DNA of 64,000 bases from contig JBDNHI010000014.1 of the NCBI GenBank assembly GCA_041694635.1, positions 62,001-126,000 of the forward strand, given 5' to 3'. Every line of letters begins with the position of its first letter. Positions within the stretch are counted from its first letter, which is position 1. Below, in pieces: positions 52,979 through 62,052 of the stretch. The position numbers and the translations under genes are program-made. The DNA comes from UBA969 sp041694635 (GTDB taxonomy: Bacteria; Planctomycetota; Planctomycetia; Gemmatales; Gemmataceae). The notes beneath the pieces were generated by a model. The model saw only the letters and a list, made by a program, of their open reading frames with translations, did no database searches and had not been told where the DNA came from.

Positions 52979-53473
52979 TTACTTCTTTGCTTTTGGCATA
53001 ATTACAGCATCAATAACATGGATAACGCCATTGGTGCATTGAATATCGGTTTTGACAACCTTGGCTTTGTCAACCATAACGCCACCATCATCGCTAACTT
53101 TGATGGTAAAAGATGCGCCATTGACTGTCTTTGCGGACTTCAATTTCACTGCATCTTTAGCTTCTACTTTACCTGCAACCACGTGGTAGGTAAGGATAGC
53201 AGCAAGCTTTTCCTTGTTTTCGGGTTTGAGAAGGGTTTCTACCGTGCCTTCAGGCAATTTGGCAAAAGCTTCATCAGTTGGGGCAAAAACGGTGAAAGGA
53301 CCCTTACCTTTGAGGGTTTCGATAAGATCTGCAGCTTTAAGGGCAGCAGCAAGGGTTTTGAAGCTACCAGCTCCAACCGCTGTGTCAACAATGTCTTTTT
53401 CATCGGCTGCAAAAACATTTGCACAAGCCATAGCACCAGCGACAACAAAAGCACCTAAACGGAAATAACTCAT
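52979..53473 (-). CDS. Secreted fasciclin (FAS1) domain protein
   Basis: A 164-residue protein consisting of a signal peptide (cleavage after VFAA) and one FAS1 domain. Its H1 box is FTVFAPTDEAFAKLP, the YH motif is LTYHVVAGKV, and the end is NGVIHVIDAVIMPK. FAS1 domains mediate adhesion or matrix binding. It is a single-gene unit ending at a shared terminator. Confidence 0.95.
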   Translation of the reverse strand: MSYFRLGAFVVAGAMACANVFAADEKDIVDTAVGAGSFKTLAAALKAADLIETLKGKGPFTVFAPTDEAFAKLPEGTVETLLKPENKEKLAAILTYHVVAGKVEAKDAVKLKSAKTVNGASFTIKVSDDGGVMVDKAKVVKTDIQCTNGVIHVIDAVIMPKAKK

Positions 53474-54024
53474 AACACTACTCCTAGATGGAAACGCAAG
53501 TAAAACTTGCTGGTTAAAGATCTTCAGAACTCAAATTTTTTAAAAGCTCCGGGGATTAAAGAACGCTTAAAAGATACTTGATGAACTGAATTACATTAAT
53601 TATAGAAGGCTTAAAAGGGTGGAAGCAAATTTAAATTGGATAATTTTAAAATATTTTATCAGCTGCAAGTTTACTATTTTGATGCTTTCAAAGAAGATGC
53701 CTTTCCCCCAACGGTTTTTCTAATCTTATTGCACTTTAAATTCATAAACTTCTAATAATTCCCATAAATGAAGAGGGGCTAAAAAGATTTCTCATTATTT
53801 CTAAGGGAATTTTATATATCCCCTTTTTTCTGGATTTGTTTTCTTTCTGCTGACCTTTTCATTTCTCTTTTCCAAGGTACTATTCTTTAAAGTTCTTTTC
53901 TATTTTTATGGAAATTCTTTCTGCCTTCTTTCGAATAACTTTTGTGACCTTTTTTCTAGTCACTTTGTTTCTTGTTACTTTGCGGGGGCAATGGTGCTGC
54001 AACTTTAAACTAGGAGCCTTTTCT
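53474..54024. other. Long AT-rich intergenic region
   Basis: This 551-base gap separates divergent genes. It is pyrimidine-rich near the downstream gene. An in-frame ATG at 53908 would extend the downstream protein but has no ribosome binding site. No RNA gene or clear repeat was seen. Confidence 0.4.
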
Positions 54025-54534
54025 ATGAATGATTTATCTGATTTGATGCGATCTCAGCTAGAACTCTTTCGTAGGGGAAAAATTAGAATTGCAGATAGTG
54101 AGATGCTGACCGACCTTGTAGATCAAATCATCAAAGCTCACGGGTACGATACTTGGGTTGAATCGGGTTTTATGGGGCTTAAGTCTATTTCGGCAGAAGA
54201 GGCATTAAAGTACTTACAAGGCGAAAACTTCAAGAAGGCTGATAAATTTTTAAAGCCTGATGATTTGGAAGTAGGTATGACCGTTATTTTGCACCACACT
54301 AAATTCCCCAAGCAACATTTGTGGGGGCATTCTTATAAAATCGCTGGCCTAGAGTTACCCTACCTTTTGCTTGAACCCGCAGTCAAATCGATGAATGATC
54401 AGGAATTAATGGTTTATGAGGCAAAGACGCTAGCGTTACGAAAATGTTCGGAACAATATTTCAATGCGCAACGAAAAGGGAATAAATTAGAGTCAAAAGA
54501 CTACAGCACAAGCCCTGAAAGTTTACCCTTTTAA
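54025..54534 (+). CDS. Protein of unknown function (169 aa)
   Basis: A cytoplasmic-looking protein of mixed alpha/beta character. It contains MNDLSDLMRSQLELFRRGKI, a helical start, then a VGMTVILHHTKFPKQHLWGH segment rich in His and a Lys-rich tail. The ATG at 54025 follows TAGGAG by 8 bases; an upstream ATG at 53908 would add 39 residues but lacks a ribosome binding site. No family is recognised. It opens a run of short unknown genes. Confidence 0.65.
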   Translation: MNDLSDLMRSQLELFRRGKIRIADSEMLTDLVDQIIKAHGYDTWVESGFMGLKSISAEEALKYLQGENFKKADKFLKPDDLEVGMTVILHHTKFPKQHLWGHSYKIAGLELPYLLLEPAVKSMNDQELMVYEAKTLALRKCSEQYFNAQRKGNKLESKDYSTSPESLPF

Positions 54535-54896
54535 TGGTTTTTAAGAAAAAGTTATAAGGGCAAAGGCCTAGATAAAGGGTCTAAGGGAAAGTTACTACAG
54601 AAAGGTAAAAGTAGGCAATATCTCCAAGATATAGGGAAAAGGGGGCTGCCAAAAGGTTGGGGGCCTAACTTGACATTATTTTGGCTATAAAAGCCTAGGA
54701 ATACAGGCTTTTATGAGAGGTAATTTTCCCGAAAGTATTCTTTAAAATTCGTATGATTTCTAGAAATATTTTTGGGTCTCATACGAATAACTTATATCAG
54801 GCTAATTTATTTCCAGAAGTTAGCTTTAGAGTTTTTGCCAAAACAATTTGCCTTTTACCACCTTGGTGAAGGCATTTTAATCCCCAGGAGGCAGCC
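54535..54896. other. Structured intergenic region
   Basis: Two perfect 10-base inverted repeats lie in this gap. ATAAAAGCCT/AGGCTTTTAT (54687-54714, 8-base loop) is terminator-like in both directions. ATTCGTATGA/TCATACGAAT (54747-54788, 22-base spacer that itself holds TTTCTAGAAA) may be an operator or RNA stem before the 43-residue gene and sigma-like gene. Confidence 0.5.
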
Positions 54897-55028
54897 ATGG
54901 TTTTTCATCCGACTTGTGCGAATAATTCAAACGCAGCGCAAAGAATGAAGCCTCCGATTGTTTCTAAGATTAAGGGGCTTTGGCGGCATAAGCAAAGACC
55001 TTCCTCCAGACAGTTCTATTTCAGTTAA
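54897..55028 (+). CDS. Small basic protein of unknown function (43 aa)
   Basis: The 43-codon frame starts behind CAGGAGG, which has ideal spacing. The product is basic (MKPPIVSKIKGLWRHKQRP) and has no homologue I recognise. The strong ribosome binding site is the main evidence. It precedes the sigma-like gene by 126 bases. Confidence 0.45.
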   Translation: MVFHPTCANNSNAAQRMKPPIVSKIKGLWRHKQRPSSRQFYFS

Positions 55029-55154
55029 CTGCAAGCAAGTCAGATTGAGTTGAAAAAGTAACAAGTAGCGTTTTAAACAAAAGTCCAAGAGGATTTTGGG
55101 GGATTCCGCCTCAACTCTTCTATTTTTTACACCCTTTTACGGAGGCTTATTTTA

Positions 55155-55802
55155 ATGGAAGAATTTAGCCCTAGTCAGTTGTTGGATCAGTTGGTTATGC
55201 AATATTACGCTCACCTGGATCAGCAAAATTCAGTAATGGCTAACCAAGCCTTTGAACAGTTGGTATTGAGGTTAACGCCCGTTGCATTAGCCCAGATTCG
55301 TAAGCGCTTGCAGGAAGAATATCTTTTACAACAAGAAAATGAATTACTTAACAAGCTTTGGGTTGCGATTTTTCAAGGGGCGACTCGCCCATCACAGCGC
55401 TGGAATGCAGAGCGGGGTGCTAGTTTTCAAACTTTATCCGTTTCCATTTTAAATAACAAAATCAACGATGCATTAAGAAAACGCAAAAATGAACGAGAAA
55501 AAGGCCTAGTTTCACTTGTGATCCGCAATGATGAACCGAGCAATCACGATTTACCGGACACCGATCTAAATGTGTTAGACCAGTTAATTAAAAATGAATG
55601 CGTAGAAGTTGTAAAAAACGCCATAAAAAATTTACCGAAAAAATATTCTCTTATCTGCTGGTTAAAAATCATTGAAAAAATGAAATCAGTAGAAATTTCT
55701 AAGGTGACAGGCAAGACGGAAAGCTTTATCTGTAAAGCACTTGCGAAAAGTACCATTATACTGAAAGACTTTTTAGGGAATTCGTGGGATCCTCAAGAAT
55801 AG
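55155..55802 (+). CDS. Divergent sigma-70 family (ECF-like) factor
   Basis: A 215-residue protein. Helical residues 1-60 precede the region 2-like FQTLSVSILNNKINDALRKR. The C-terminal region 4-like AIKNLPKKYSLICWLKIIEK, followed by SVEISKVTGKTESFICKALA, holds a helix-turn-helix in place of -35 recognition. The similarity is weak compared with the sigma factor at 18389. GGAGG lies upstream. The next gene follows after a strong hairpin. Confidence 0.65.
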   Translation: MEEFSPSQLLDQLVMQYYAHLDQQNSVMANQAFEQLVLRLTPVALAQIRKRLQEEYLLQQENELLNKLWVAIFQGATRPSQRWNAERGASFQTLSVSILNNKINDALRKRKNEREKGLVSLVIRNDEPSNHDLPDTDLNVLDQLIKNECVEVVKNAIKNLPKKYSLICWLKIIEKMKSVEISKVTGKTESFICKALAKSTIILKDFLGNSWDPQE

Positions 55803-55901
55803 TTCCCAATTCAGCACGGGTTTGCTATTTTTTTTCGTCCCAATCGGAAATTATTCCCAAACTCAAACGAATATAAGGATAGCGATCATCGCCCGTGATG
55901 A

Positions 55902-55928
55902 TTTCCCAGCTTCGCCCAAGCTGGGAAA
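55902..55928 (+). promoter_or_regulatory. Perfect hairpin between the sigma-like gene and the next gene
   Basis: TTTCCCAGCTT/AAGCTGGGAAA, 11 pairs with a 5-base loop, lies 22 bases before the next start. Only CTATTTT follows, so it may attenuate or stabilise mRNA rather than fully terminate. Confidence 0.55.
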
Positions 55929-55949
55929 CTATTTTAAAGGAAGTTTCTT

Positions 55950-56717
55950 ATGTTTGAATCTAATTCACCAAACTCTGTCGCTTCTTATCGAATTTCCGAA
56001 GCTTTTTACAAGGAAGACTGGTCCAAAGTTGAGATTCAGTCTTTAATGAATGATCCGGAAATTCTAAAAAAACTGGATTGGATTGAAGATTCGCTTTGGT
56101 TTCCCAAACCGATTGAACTGTTCAACTTCCTACTTCAATCAAAAAACTCCGAATCCTTAAATGATGACATTCATTTCCATCTTGAGTCGCTTGAATGCCT
56201 AAGGTCGATTCGATTATTAAAATTGATGATGCAAGATACGAGTATAAAAATTCTTAGTAAGCTTTCTTCTGGAAGGCTTATGAATATTTTTGGACATCTT
56301 GCTTTTTCAAAAACTTGGGTGGTTTCGCTTCATAACAAAGAACACCCAGGAATTGCAAATGGTTCAGAAACCTATTTTGAAAATTCGGTTCAGAATTTGC
56401 TTCCATTAAAGCAACTACAAGGAGACTCATCTAGAAATATTATTTTGGGGAATTTTCCCATTCGGATGAAGCGCTCGATGCAAGCGTTTGGCGAAAAAAT
56501 CACTCTCCAATTTCCTACCAGAACTTATCCTTTTCCTCGAGTAAGAGTGATGGCAATCGATGAAAATTACGCCATCATTATGAATGAAGAATTATTCCTA
56601 GATGCGGGTAGCAAATTCTGGAGCGTTCGGTTTAAAGCGCCCGTGGCACCAAAGTTTATGCTTGTGGTTCGGCCACTTGATTCTTCTGAATGTGTTGGGG
56701 AAAGTAATTCCTTTTAA
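55950..56717 (+). CDS. Protein of unknown function (255 aa) downstream of sigma-like gene
   Basis: No signal peptide or membrane helix is visible, so it is probably cytoplasmic. The N-terminal half is helical (LFNFLLQSKNSESLNDDIHF), and the C-terminal half (ITLQFPTRTYPFPRVRVMAI, SKFWSVRFKAPVAPKFMLVV) looks like beta strands. AAAGGAAG lies 7 bases upstream. It may be a partner or modulator of the sigma-like factor, judged only by position. Confidence 0.65.
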   Translation: MFESNSPNSVASYRISEAFYKEDWSKVEIQSLMNDPEILKKLDWIEDSLWFPKPIELFNFLLQSKNSESLNDDIHFHLESLECLRSIRLLKLMMQDTSIKILSKLSSGRLMNIFGHLAFSKTWVVSLHNKEHPGIANGSETYFENSVQNLLPLKQLQGDSSRNIILGNFPIRMKRSMQAFGEKITLQFPTRTYPFPRVRVMAIDENYAIIMNEELFLDAGSKFWSVRFKAPVAPKFMLVVRPLDSSECVGESNSF

Positions 56718-56748
56718 AGAAAATAAACTGCATTGTTAAACATTTGCT

Positions 56749-56781
56749 AAGAGAACCTATCAGTTGGTGAGGTTCTTTTTA
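56749..56781 (+). terminator. Intrinsic terminator after the 255-aa protein gene
   Basis: AAGAGAACCT/AGGTTCTTTT, with one G-T pair, is followed by a T-run. Confidence 0.8.
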
Positions 56782-57053
56782 ATAATCTAAAGGTCGATCA
56801 TTTTTTACTTGGGAAGTCTTTTGTTTAAGAATAAACTAGTAATCCTATCATTCGTTGGTTTAGTTAAAAAAACGCAAATCTGATAAGTCATTTAGGCAAA
56901 TAAAATTCTTCTCTTTTTATAATCAAATTACAAACTTTTTATTGAATCAAAATAGTTGCAATTAATTTAAATAACAAATCCTACTTTATAAATGCACTCT
57001 TTGCTTAAAGTAGTTATTCTCAACCTAAGGTTAATTAACGGTTGGAGAATTTA
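56782..57053. other. AT-rich intergenic region before the YeiH-type gene
   Basis: Apart from the terminator just before it, this gap is AT-rich with no evident gene, repeat or folded RNA. It should contain the promoter of the YeiH-type operon. Confidence 0.35.
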
Positions 57054-58481
57054 ATGCAGAAAATTTCTTTTAATGAAGATCGGTCTTCAATATGGCTTGC
57101 CTTCCTTCTTATTGCTTTGGCACTTGGTCTGCCTGCTGGATTAGGAAATTTGTTAGGTTGGGTTATCGGGGTTAAAGTCTGGACCGACCCATTAGCAGCC
57201 CTAGCCCCGTTGAACAAAAACTTTTCTTACCTTCCGGGCTGGATTAGTCTGCTTGCGACCCTTGGGTTTATCGCCCTCCTTTTAATTTGGGAAAGGCGCA
57301 GGCATTCAGAAAATAAAAAAGCTTTCTTAGGTGCATTAAGCTTGGTTTTAATTTTTACAATGATTGGCTGGATTGTAGGGCACACAGGGATTATTGCTGC
57401 TACTTCCAATGAGCGCGCAAAACTTGGGCTTTCTTGGTCGATGGGGCTTACAGGAGAAGCTGGTTATTTGGTAGCACTTTTTATTGGGTTAATTATAAGT
57501 AATTTCTTTTCTGCATTTGCAACATTTCTTTCCCAGGCTGCCCGAACGGAATGGTTTATCAAAACTGCAATTGTTTTGGTGGGTGCGGGGGTAGGAATTA
57601 AAGGTTTAGAGCAAGCGAATTTAGCGGGCACGGTTTTTTTCCGCGGGTTAGCTGCGATTATTGAAGCTTACTTAATTTACTGGGCCTTGGTTTACCTGAT
57701 CGCCCGCAAGGTTTTTGGTTTTTCCAGAGAATGGGCCGCTCCCTTGGCTTCCGGAATTTCTATTTGTGGCGTTTCCGCTGCTATAGCAACTGGTGCCGCT
57801 ATTCGTGCCAGGCCGGTGGTGCCTATTATGGTTTCTTCTTTAGTTGTCGTTTTTTCTGTCGTTGAACTTTTACTTTTACCTTTTCTTGCTCATACACTCA
57901 TACCAGGCGAACCTATGGTAGCTGCTGCTTGGATGGGATTAGCGGTAAAAACCGATGGGGCTGCAATTGCTAGTGGGGCTATTACCGAAGCTCTTTATCT
58001 TGCGGATAGTGATTTCCAAAAAGGTTGGATGTTGATGACCACCACCACCATTAAAATTTTTATAGATCTTTTTATTGGTATTTGGTGTTTTGTTCTGGCT
58101 TGTGTATGGGCTTATGGGATTGAGCGGAAGGAAGGGGCAAGGGTTTCCTTTTCTGAAATATGGGAACGATTTCCTAAATTTGTTCTTGGGTATTTTTTCG
58201 CTTTCGGGTTGTTCATTTCCCTTGGCCTTCTTCTTCCAGATAAATTAAAAGATTTAAAAGAAGCAACCAGTAACCTCGATGCCTTCCGAAAGTTTTTCTT
58301 TGCACTTGCGTTTTTTAGTATCGGGTTATCTGCTGACTTTCGAAACCTATGGAAAGAAGGGTTAGGCAAACTTATTGCAGTTTATGTTGTTTGCCTATTT
58401 GGGTTTGTTATTTGGATAGGCTTAGGGATATCTTGGTTATTTTTTCACGGAATTGTTCCCCCTCTTGGAGGCACGCCTTGA
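57054..58481 (+). CDS. YeiH/YadS-type putative sulfate exporter family membrane protein
   Basis: A 475-residue integral membrane protein with about eleven helices, of PF03601. Family blocks are FIKTAIVLVGAGVGIKGLEQ, PLASGISICGVSAAIATGAA and GLAVKTDGAAIASGAITEAL. It is larger than E. coli YeiH because of an extra N-terminal helix pair and a central loop. The substrate is unproven. GGAG lies 7 bases before ATG 57054; a TTG at 57042 is less likely. Its stop codon overlaps the TTG start of the next gene (TTGA). Confidence 0.9.
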   Translation: MQKISFNEDRSSIWLAFLLIALALGLPAGLGNLLGWVIGVKVWTDPLAALAPLNKNFSYLPGWISLLATLGFIALLLIWERRRHSENKKAFLGALSLVLIFTMIGWIVGHTGIIAATSNERAKLGLSWSMGLTGEAGYLVALFIGLIISNFFSAFATFLSQAARTEWFIKTAIVLVGAGVGIKGLEQANLAGTVFFRGLAAIIEAYLIYWALVYLIARKVFGFSREWAAPLASGISICGVSAAIATGAAIRARPVVPIMVSSLVVVFSVVELLLLPFLAHTLIPGEPMVAAAWMGLAVKTDGAAIASGAITEALYLADSDFQKGWMLMTTTTIKIFIDLFIGIWCFVLACVWAYGIERKEGARVSFSEIWERFPKFVLGYFFAFGLFISLGLLLPDKLKDLKEATSNLDAFRKFFFALAFFSIGLSADFRNLWKEGLGKLIAVYVVCLFGFVIWIGLGISWLFFHGIVPPLGGTP

Positions 58482-58720
58482 GTACTGCACCGGATAATAA
58501 AATACCATTGAATGAAAAGTCTTTGCCCAAAAAACTTTCAACTGAAAAACTTTCAACTGAAATACTTTCAACTGAAAAACTTTCAACTGAAATACTTTCG
58601 AAAGAAATAGATCAACAAAAAGTGGAGCCGATGGTTTCTGCTGAAATTTGGTTAATATCTCTGAGTTTAATTTCTGGGATAATTCTTTTATTAATAATGG
58701 TGTTAGTTCTTAAAAACTAG
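58478..58720 (+). CDS. Small single-helix membrane protein with pentapeptide tandem repeats
   Basis: An 80-residue protein starting at TTG 58478, behind GGAGG, and overlapping the stop of the YeiH-type gene by three bases. It therefore depends on translational coupling. Residues 19-42 repeat KLSTE/ILSTE five times. A membrane helix (IWLISLSLISGIILLLIMV) lies near the C-terminus. It may be a partner subunit of the exporter. Confidence 0.6.
   Translation: MSTAPDNKIPLNEKSLPKKLSTEKLSTEILSTEKLSTEILSKEIDQQKVEPMVSAEIWLISLSLISGIILLLIMVLVLKN
58531..58605 (+). repeat. Tandem 15-bp repeat encoding KLSTE/ILSTE
   Basis: Five 15-base units in phase with codons. Units 1, 2 and 4 are identical, unit 3 differs by one base, and unit 5 is diverged. 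The length is likely to vary by slippage. Confidence 0.85.
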
Positions 58721-58728
58721 CCTGTAAT

Positions 58729-58754
58729 AACTGCCTATTTTTTAAGCAGTTTTC
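58729..58754 (+). terminator. Terminator of the YeiH operon
   Basis: AACTGC and GCAGTT enclose an 11-base T-rich loop, followed by TTCCC. It is a short stem, positioned 8 bases after the stop codon. Confidence 0.55.
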
Positions 58755-59047
58755 CCTAAAACAAGCATTTGAAAACTTTCTGCTCAGCCGCTTTTAAATC
58801 TTCTTTAAAAACTCGCTTAACCCTAACACTTTCACTTTAAACCTTCGATATCATAGCGTATGTATGGTTTTTAGCTTTATTAATTGGGGACTTACAAAGG
58901 GTCACAGAATGAAGCATAAATTTTTTATGTATGTGATTTTAAATTTTGGCACAAGGTTTGCTTGTTTAAAACTTAATTAACGAAACTTCTTTTGCTTTAA
59001 GAGGTTCATTAATAAAAAGGGAACTTTAAAACTAGGGGGCTTTGATT
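58755..59047. other. AT-rich intergenic region upstream of the small unknown genes
   Basis: AT-rich, with GGGGACTTACAAAGGGTCACAG near 58890 the only GC-rich stretch (no more than 20 bases shown counts as core: GGGACTTACAAAGGGTCAC). No confident gene, repeat or RNA fold is seen. Confidence 0.35.
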
Positions 59048-59233
59048 ATGATTAACCAGATTTCCTTTATAACTAAAGTTCCAAGCCTCAGATTTCATAT
59101 TGGTTTAAAGTTTATGATTTTTAATAGTGCAGGGAAACTTTATTTACTTAACAAATGTGCTTCAAAGTTGGCGAAAAATGAAAAATGGCAAATTAAACAA
59201 TTACATCAATTACCAAGTTGGTGTTTCAACTAA
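59048..59233 (+). CDS. Short hypothetical protein (61 aa)
   Basis: An ATG behind ACTAGGGGG with acceptable spacing opens a 61-codon frame. The product is basic, with KLYLLNKCASKLAKNEKWQI near the middle. There is no recognisable domain and no other support, so it may be spurious. Confidence 0.4.
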   Translation: MINQISFITKVPSLRFHIGLKFMIFNSAGKLYLLNKCASKLAKNEKWQIKQLHQLPSWCFN

Positions 59234-59289
59234 TTTTGTAACCTACCTTAATTTTAATCTCTTTAATTTCTTTTGCTTATGAGGTTTCT

Positions 59290-59793
59290 ATGGTCAATTT
59301 ATTTAAGTTCTTCTCTTGGGCTACGATTGTTTCTGGGTTAGGTCTTGTTTTTACGGAAGGCCCAGAGGCGATTTCCGATATTTTTGATACGGAAGCCAGT
59401 AAGTCTAAGATGGAGAATTTCCGCATTGCCTTTGAGGAAATGACCATTAGAGATCATAAGATTGTACAGCGTTTAAATTTAAAAACTCAGATTTTTAACG
59501 CTTTCAAAAATCGTGAAATTACTATCCAAGAAGCTGCAAGTTGTTTCCAACATCTCGTCTTATATAGTGATCCAAGCACTGAAATTATACTTCCAGAATT
59601 TGAAAATTATAGCCCTAACCTTAGAGCTTGCTTGGGTCTACTCTTGTGGCTTAATGACCCTGCTTTTGTTGGTAATGATCTTGAAATCAAAATAAATGAT
59701 TTTCGCTCGGTTGTTAATACTGCCAAGTTGGGTAATTATCATTTAGAGTTACCTAAACCTAATGCTAAGCTTTTGTCTGACTTTATTTATTAG
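59290..59793 (+). CDS. Protein of unknown function with N-terminal membrane segment (167 aa)
   Basis: The N-terminus MVNLFKFFSWATIVSGLGLV could be a signal or an anchor. The rest is helical and acidic-to-neutral (EEMTIRDHKIVQRLNLKTQI, EITIQEAASCFQHLVLYSDP), reminiscent of a four-helix bundle. GAGG lies 5 bases upstream of the ATG. It does not match a family I recognise. Confidence 0.65.
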   Translation: MVNLFKFFSWATIVSGLGLVFTEGPEAISDIFDTEASKSKMENFRIAFEEMTIRDHKIVQRLNLKTQIFNAFKNREITIQEAASCFQHLVLYSDPSTEIILPEFENYSPNLRACLGLLLWLNDPAFVGNDLEIKINDFRSVVNTAKLGNYHLELPKPNAKLLSDFIY

Positions 59794-59981
59794 ATGGTTA
59801 GATAGTTAAAAATTTTAAAATCCTTCACTATTTACCCTAGGTTAAGTCAAAGCATTTAAAAACCCTTCTTTTGATAGAGATTTTCGAGTATTGCGATATT
59901 GTCACAGTACCTAAATACCAGTAATGTTGGGTGGTAATCATTTAAGCAAAAGCTGGTATTTCTATTTCAGGTCAAAGGTAC

Positions 59982-60746
59982 ATGACAAAAAAATCTGGGC
60001 ATTACCTGGCTCTTTCTCCCTACCGAAGACTTGTTCTCGATCTGATGCATTTTAGTGGGCAAATTCCGGTTGCGACCGTGGAACGGAAAATGTCCTTATC
60101 TTCGGTTAAAATTGCTAGACAAATGAACCCAGATAAACCTAGTTGGACAAGTATTTTTGCAAAAGCCTATGGCTTGGTTACGAACGATTTCCCAGAATTA
60201 CGAAGAAGTTTTGTCAATTTCCCTTGGCCTAGATTTTACGAACACCCGTACAGCATTGCTTCAATTAATGTCGAGCGGGTTGTAGATAACGAAAACATTG
60301 TTTTATATGGGTATGTTCGCGCTCCAGAAAATCGTACCCTTGCTGAAATCGATGAAATTATTAGGCACCATAAGGAAGACCCAATCGAACAAGTGCGTTC
60401 TTACACTAGGACGAAACCATTAACTTTTTTGCCTGCCTTCATCCGCAAATTTGTTTGGTGGTATACCTTAAATGTTCAAGGTAATCTTAGGTGTCATAAC
60501 TTTGGTACTTTTGCAATCTCTTCCGTTTCTTCAATGGGGGCTGGCCTTTTAACCCTTATGCCTATTCTTTCTACCCAGTTGCATTACGGTATGCTTGATA
60601 AAGAAAACAACTTAGATGTTAGGCTAACTTTTGACCACCGGGTTTTAGATGGAGCTACCGCTGCAAGGGCCTTAGCTGCACTTGAGGAAACAATGAAAAC
60701 AGTTTTAGTTCGAGAGATGGGAACAGAAAAAAGGATGGCTGCATAA
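59982..60746 (+). CDS. Stand-alone 2-oxoacid dehydrogenase E2-type acyltransferase domain
   Basis: A 254-residue protein that is only the catalytic domain of the dihydrolipoamide acyltransferase family (PF00198). It carries the catalytic signature LTFDHRVLDGATAARAL (His and Asp of HxxxDG) near residue 220. The upstream half resembles the CoA-binding core, with RRLVLDLMHFSGQIPVATVE at the start. No lipoyl or E1/E3-binding domain is present and no E1 or E3 gene is adjacent. It may act on a free acyl-CoA or carrier. An AAAGG site precedes the ATG. Confidence 0.82.
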   Translation: MTKKSGHYLALSPYRRLVLDLMHFSGQIPVATVERKMSLSSVKIARQMNPDKPSWTSIFAKAYGLVTNDFPELRRSFVNFPWPRFYEHPYSIASINVERVVDNENIVLYGYVRAPENRTLAEIDEIIRHHKEDPIEQVRSYTRTKPLTFLPAFIRKFVWWYTLNVQGNLRCHNFGTFAISSVSSMGAGLLTLMPILSTQLHYGMLDKENNLDVRLTFDHRVLDGATAARALAALEETMKTVLVREMGTEKRMAA

Positions 60747-60942
60747 AACTGTTACAATCAACATTATTAATCTAATTATTTTAAATTCATTCTTAGAACT
60801 ATCCTACTTCACTTCTTTTTTTCCCTTCGCTGATACAACCGGCCCTTCTTTTTGAAATTTTTTCAATTTTAATTAAAGTTTTAACCACCTTTATGTCGGG
60901 CGTGGGGCACATTGTTCCTATAGCAGTTAGCTAGCATTGGGT

Positions 60943-62052
60943 ATGGCTAACGAAGCCTTCAGAATTACTTTTATGCAAAAAACTAATATGGAAACATTCT
61001 GGTCATTTATTGTTTCTTTCTGGGTCGATGGGGTAGGAATTGGGCAAGTCCCACCTGCTATTTTAGGCAGGCACCAGTTCGAGCGGGTGAATCGGAAACT
61101 GCACGGCAAGCTAATCGATTACACGAATAACCACGGTAAAGACAACCGTATTTTTTCATCTTCTCTAAATCAAAAACGCGATTTGTATGTTTACTTACCT
61201 CCGGGTTATGATCCTTCTAAGAAATATCCTTTTGCTATTTTTCTACACGGCGCAGCACAAGACGAAGAATTTTTCTTCCAATCTCAGGTCGATCAATTTG
61301 ACCAATCGATTAAAGATGGCAGACTTGAACCCGTTATTATTGTTGCACCAGATGGCAGTATGTTTGGCAGGGCAAGCTTACATAAGCCTGCTACTTTTTG
61401 GGCTAATTCTAAAGCGGGGAACTTTGAAGATTATGTTATGGAAGATGTTTATGATTTTATGATGGAAAATTATCCCATCAAACCAGAACGCGATTACCAC
61501 GCTTTGCTTGGACCCTCTATGGGTGGGTCTGCTTCTTTTGCTTTGGGGATTAAGCATCGTGACCGTTTCAAAATCGCTATTGCTTTTATGCCTTTACTAA
61601 ACCTTCGATATGTCGATGGTAATGGTGATTACCAAGGAAAGTATGTACCCGAAGCTTGGTCTTTTCGATCTAAAATGAAAAGTAACGAACCTTTAGGAAG
61701 AAGAAAGTTTTTCATTCTAAGGTTTGGTACTTTATACCGGCCTCTTTTTGGCCTTGGCAACCAAGCTCTTAGTGGCCTGAGTGCTATCAACCCTATTGAA
61801 CTTATGGAAGCATACGATTTAAAGAACGATGAAATGGATCTTTACATTTCCTATGGGGGCAAAGATGAATTCCATATTCCTAATCAAGTTGAAAGTTTTT
61901 TAGAAGTTGCAAAAAAACGCGGCATTCATATCACGGTCGATTACGACCCCAATGGCAGGCACGACTTAAAGAGTGGCAATGAAGCTGTGCCTAAAGCTTT
62001 AGATTGGGTTCAAAAGACTTTCCAATGTCTTAAAACTGCAGCGGCTCCTTGA
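60943..62052 (+). CDS. Putative esterase (alpha/beta hydrolase, PF00756-like)
   Basis: An about 369-residue hydrolase of the esterase D/antigen 85-like group. The N-terminal beta-sandwich-like lead is followed by RDLYVYLPPGYDPSKKYPFA, then FLHGAAQDE. The nucleophile elbow is GPSMGGS; acid GGKDEFH and base GRHDLKSG complete the triad. The N-terminal start is uncertain: ATGs at 60943, 60973 and 60988 are all possible, none with a strong ribosome binding site. It could be cytoplasmic, as there is no clear signal peptide. Confidence 0.82.
   Translation: MANEAFRITFMQKTNMETFWSFIVSFWVDGVGIGQVPPAILGRHQFERVNRKLHGKLIDYTNNHGKDNRIFSSSLNQKRDLYVYLPPGYDPSKKYPFAIFLHGAAQDEEFFFQSQVDQFDQSIKDGRLEPVIIVAPDGSMFGRASLHKPATFWANSKAGNFEDYVMEDVYDFMMENYPIKPERDYHALLGPSMGGSASFALGIKHRDRFKIAIAFMPLLNLRYVDGNGDYQGKYVPEAWSFRSKMKSNEPLGRRKFFILRFGTLYRPLFGLGNQALSGLSAINPIELMEAYDLKNDEMDLYISYGGKDEFHIPNQVESFLEVAKKRGIHITVDYDPNGRHDLKSGNEAVPKALDWVQKTFQCLKTAAAP

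Noticed and set aside
53908..54024. N-terminal extension of the 169-residue protein with a hydrophobic start
   Set aside because: The downstream ATG has TAGGAG at ideal spacing while the upstream ATG has none.
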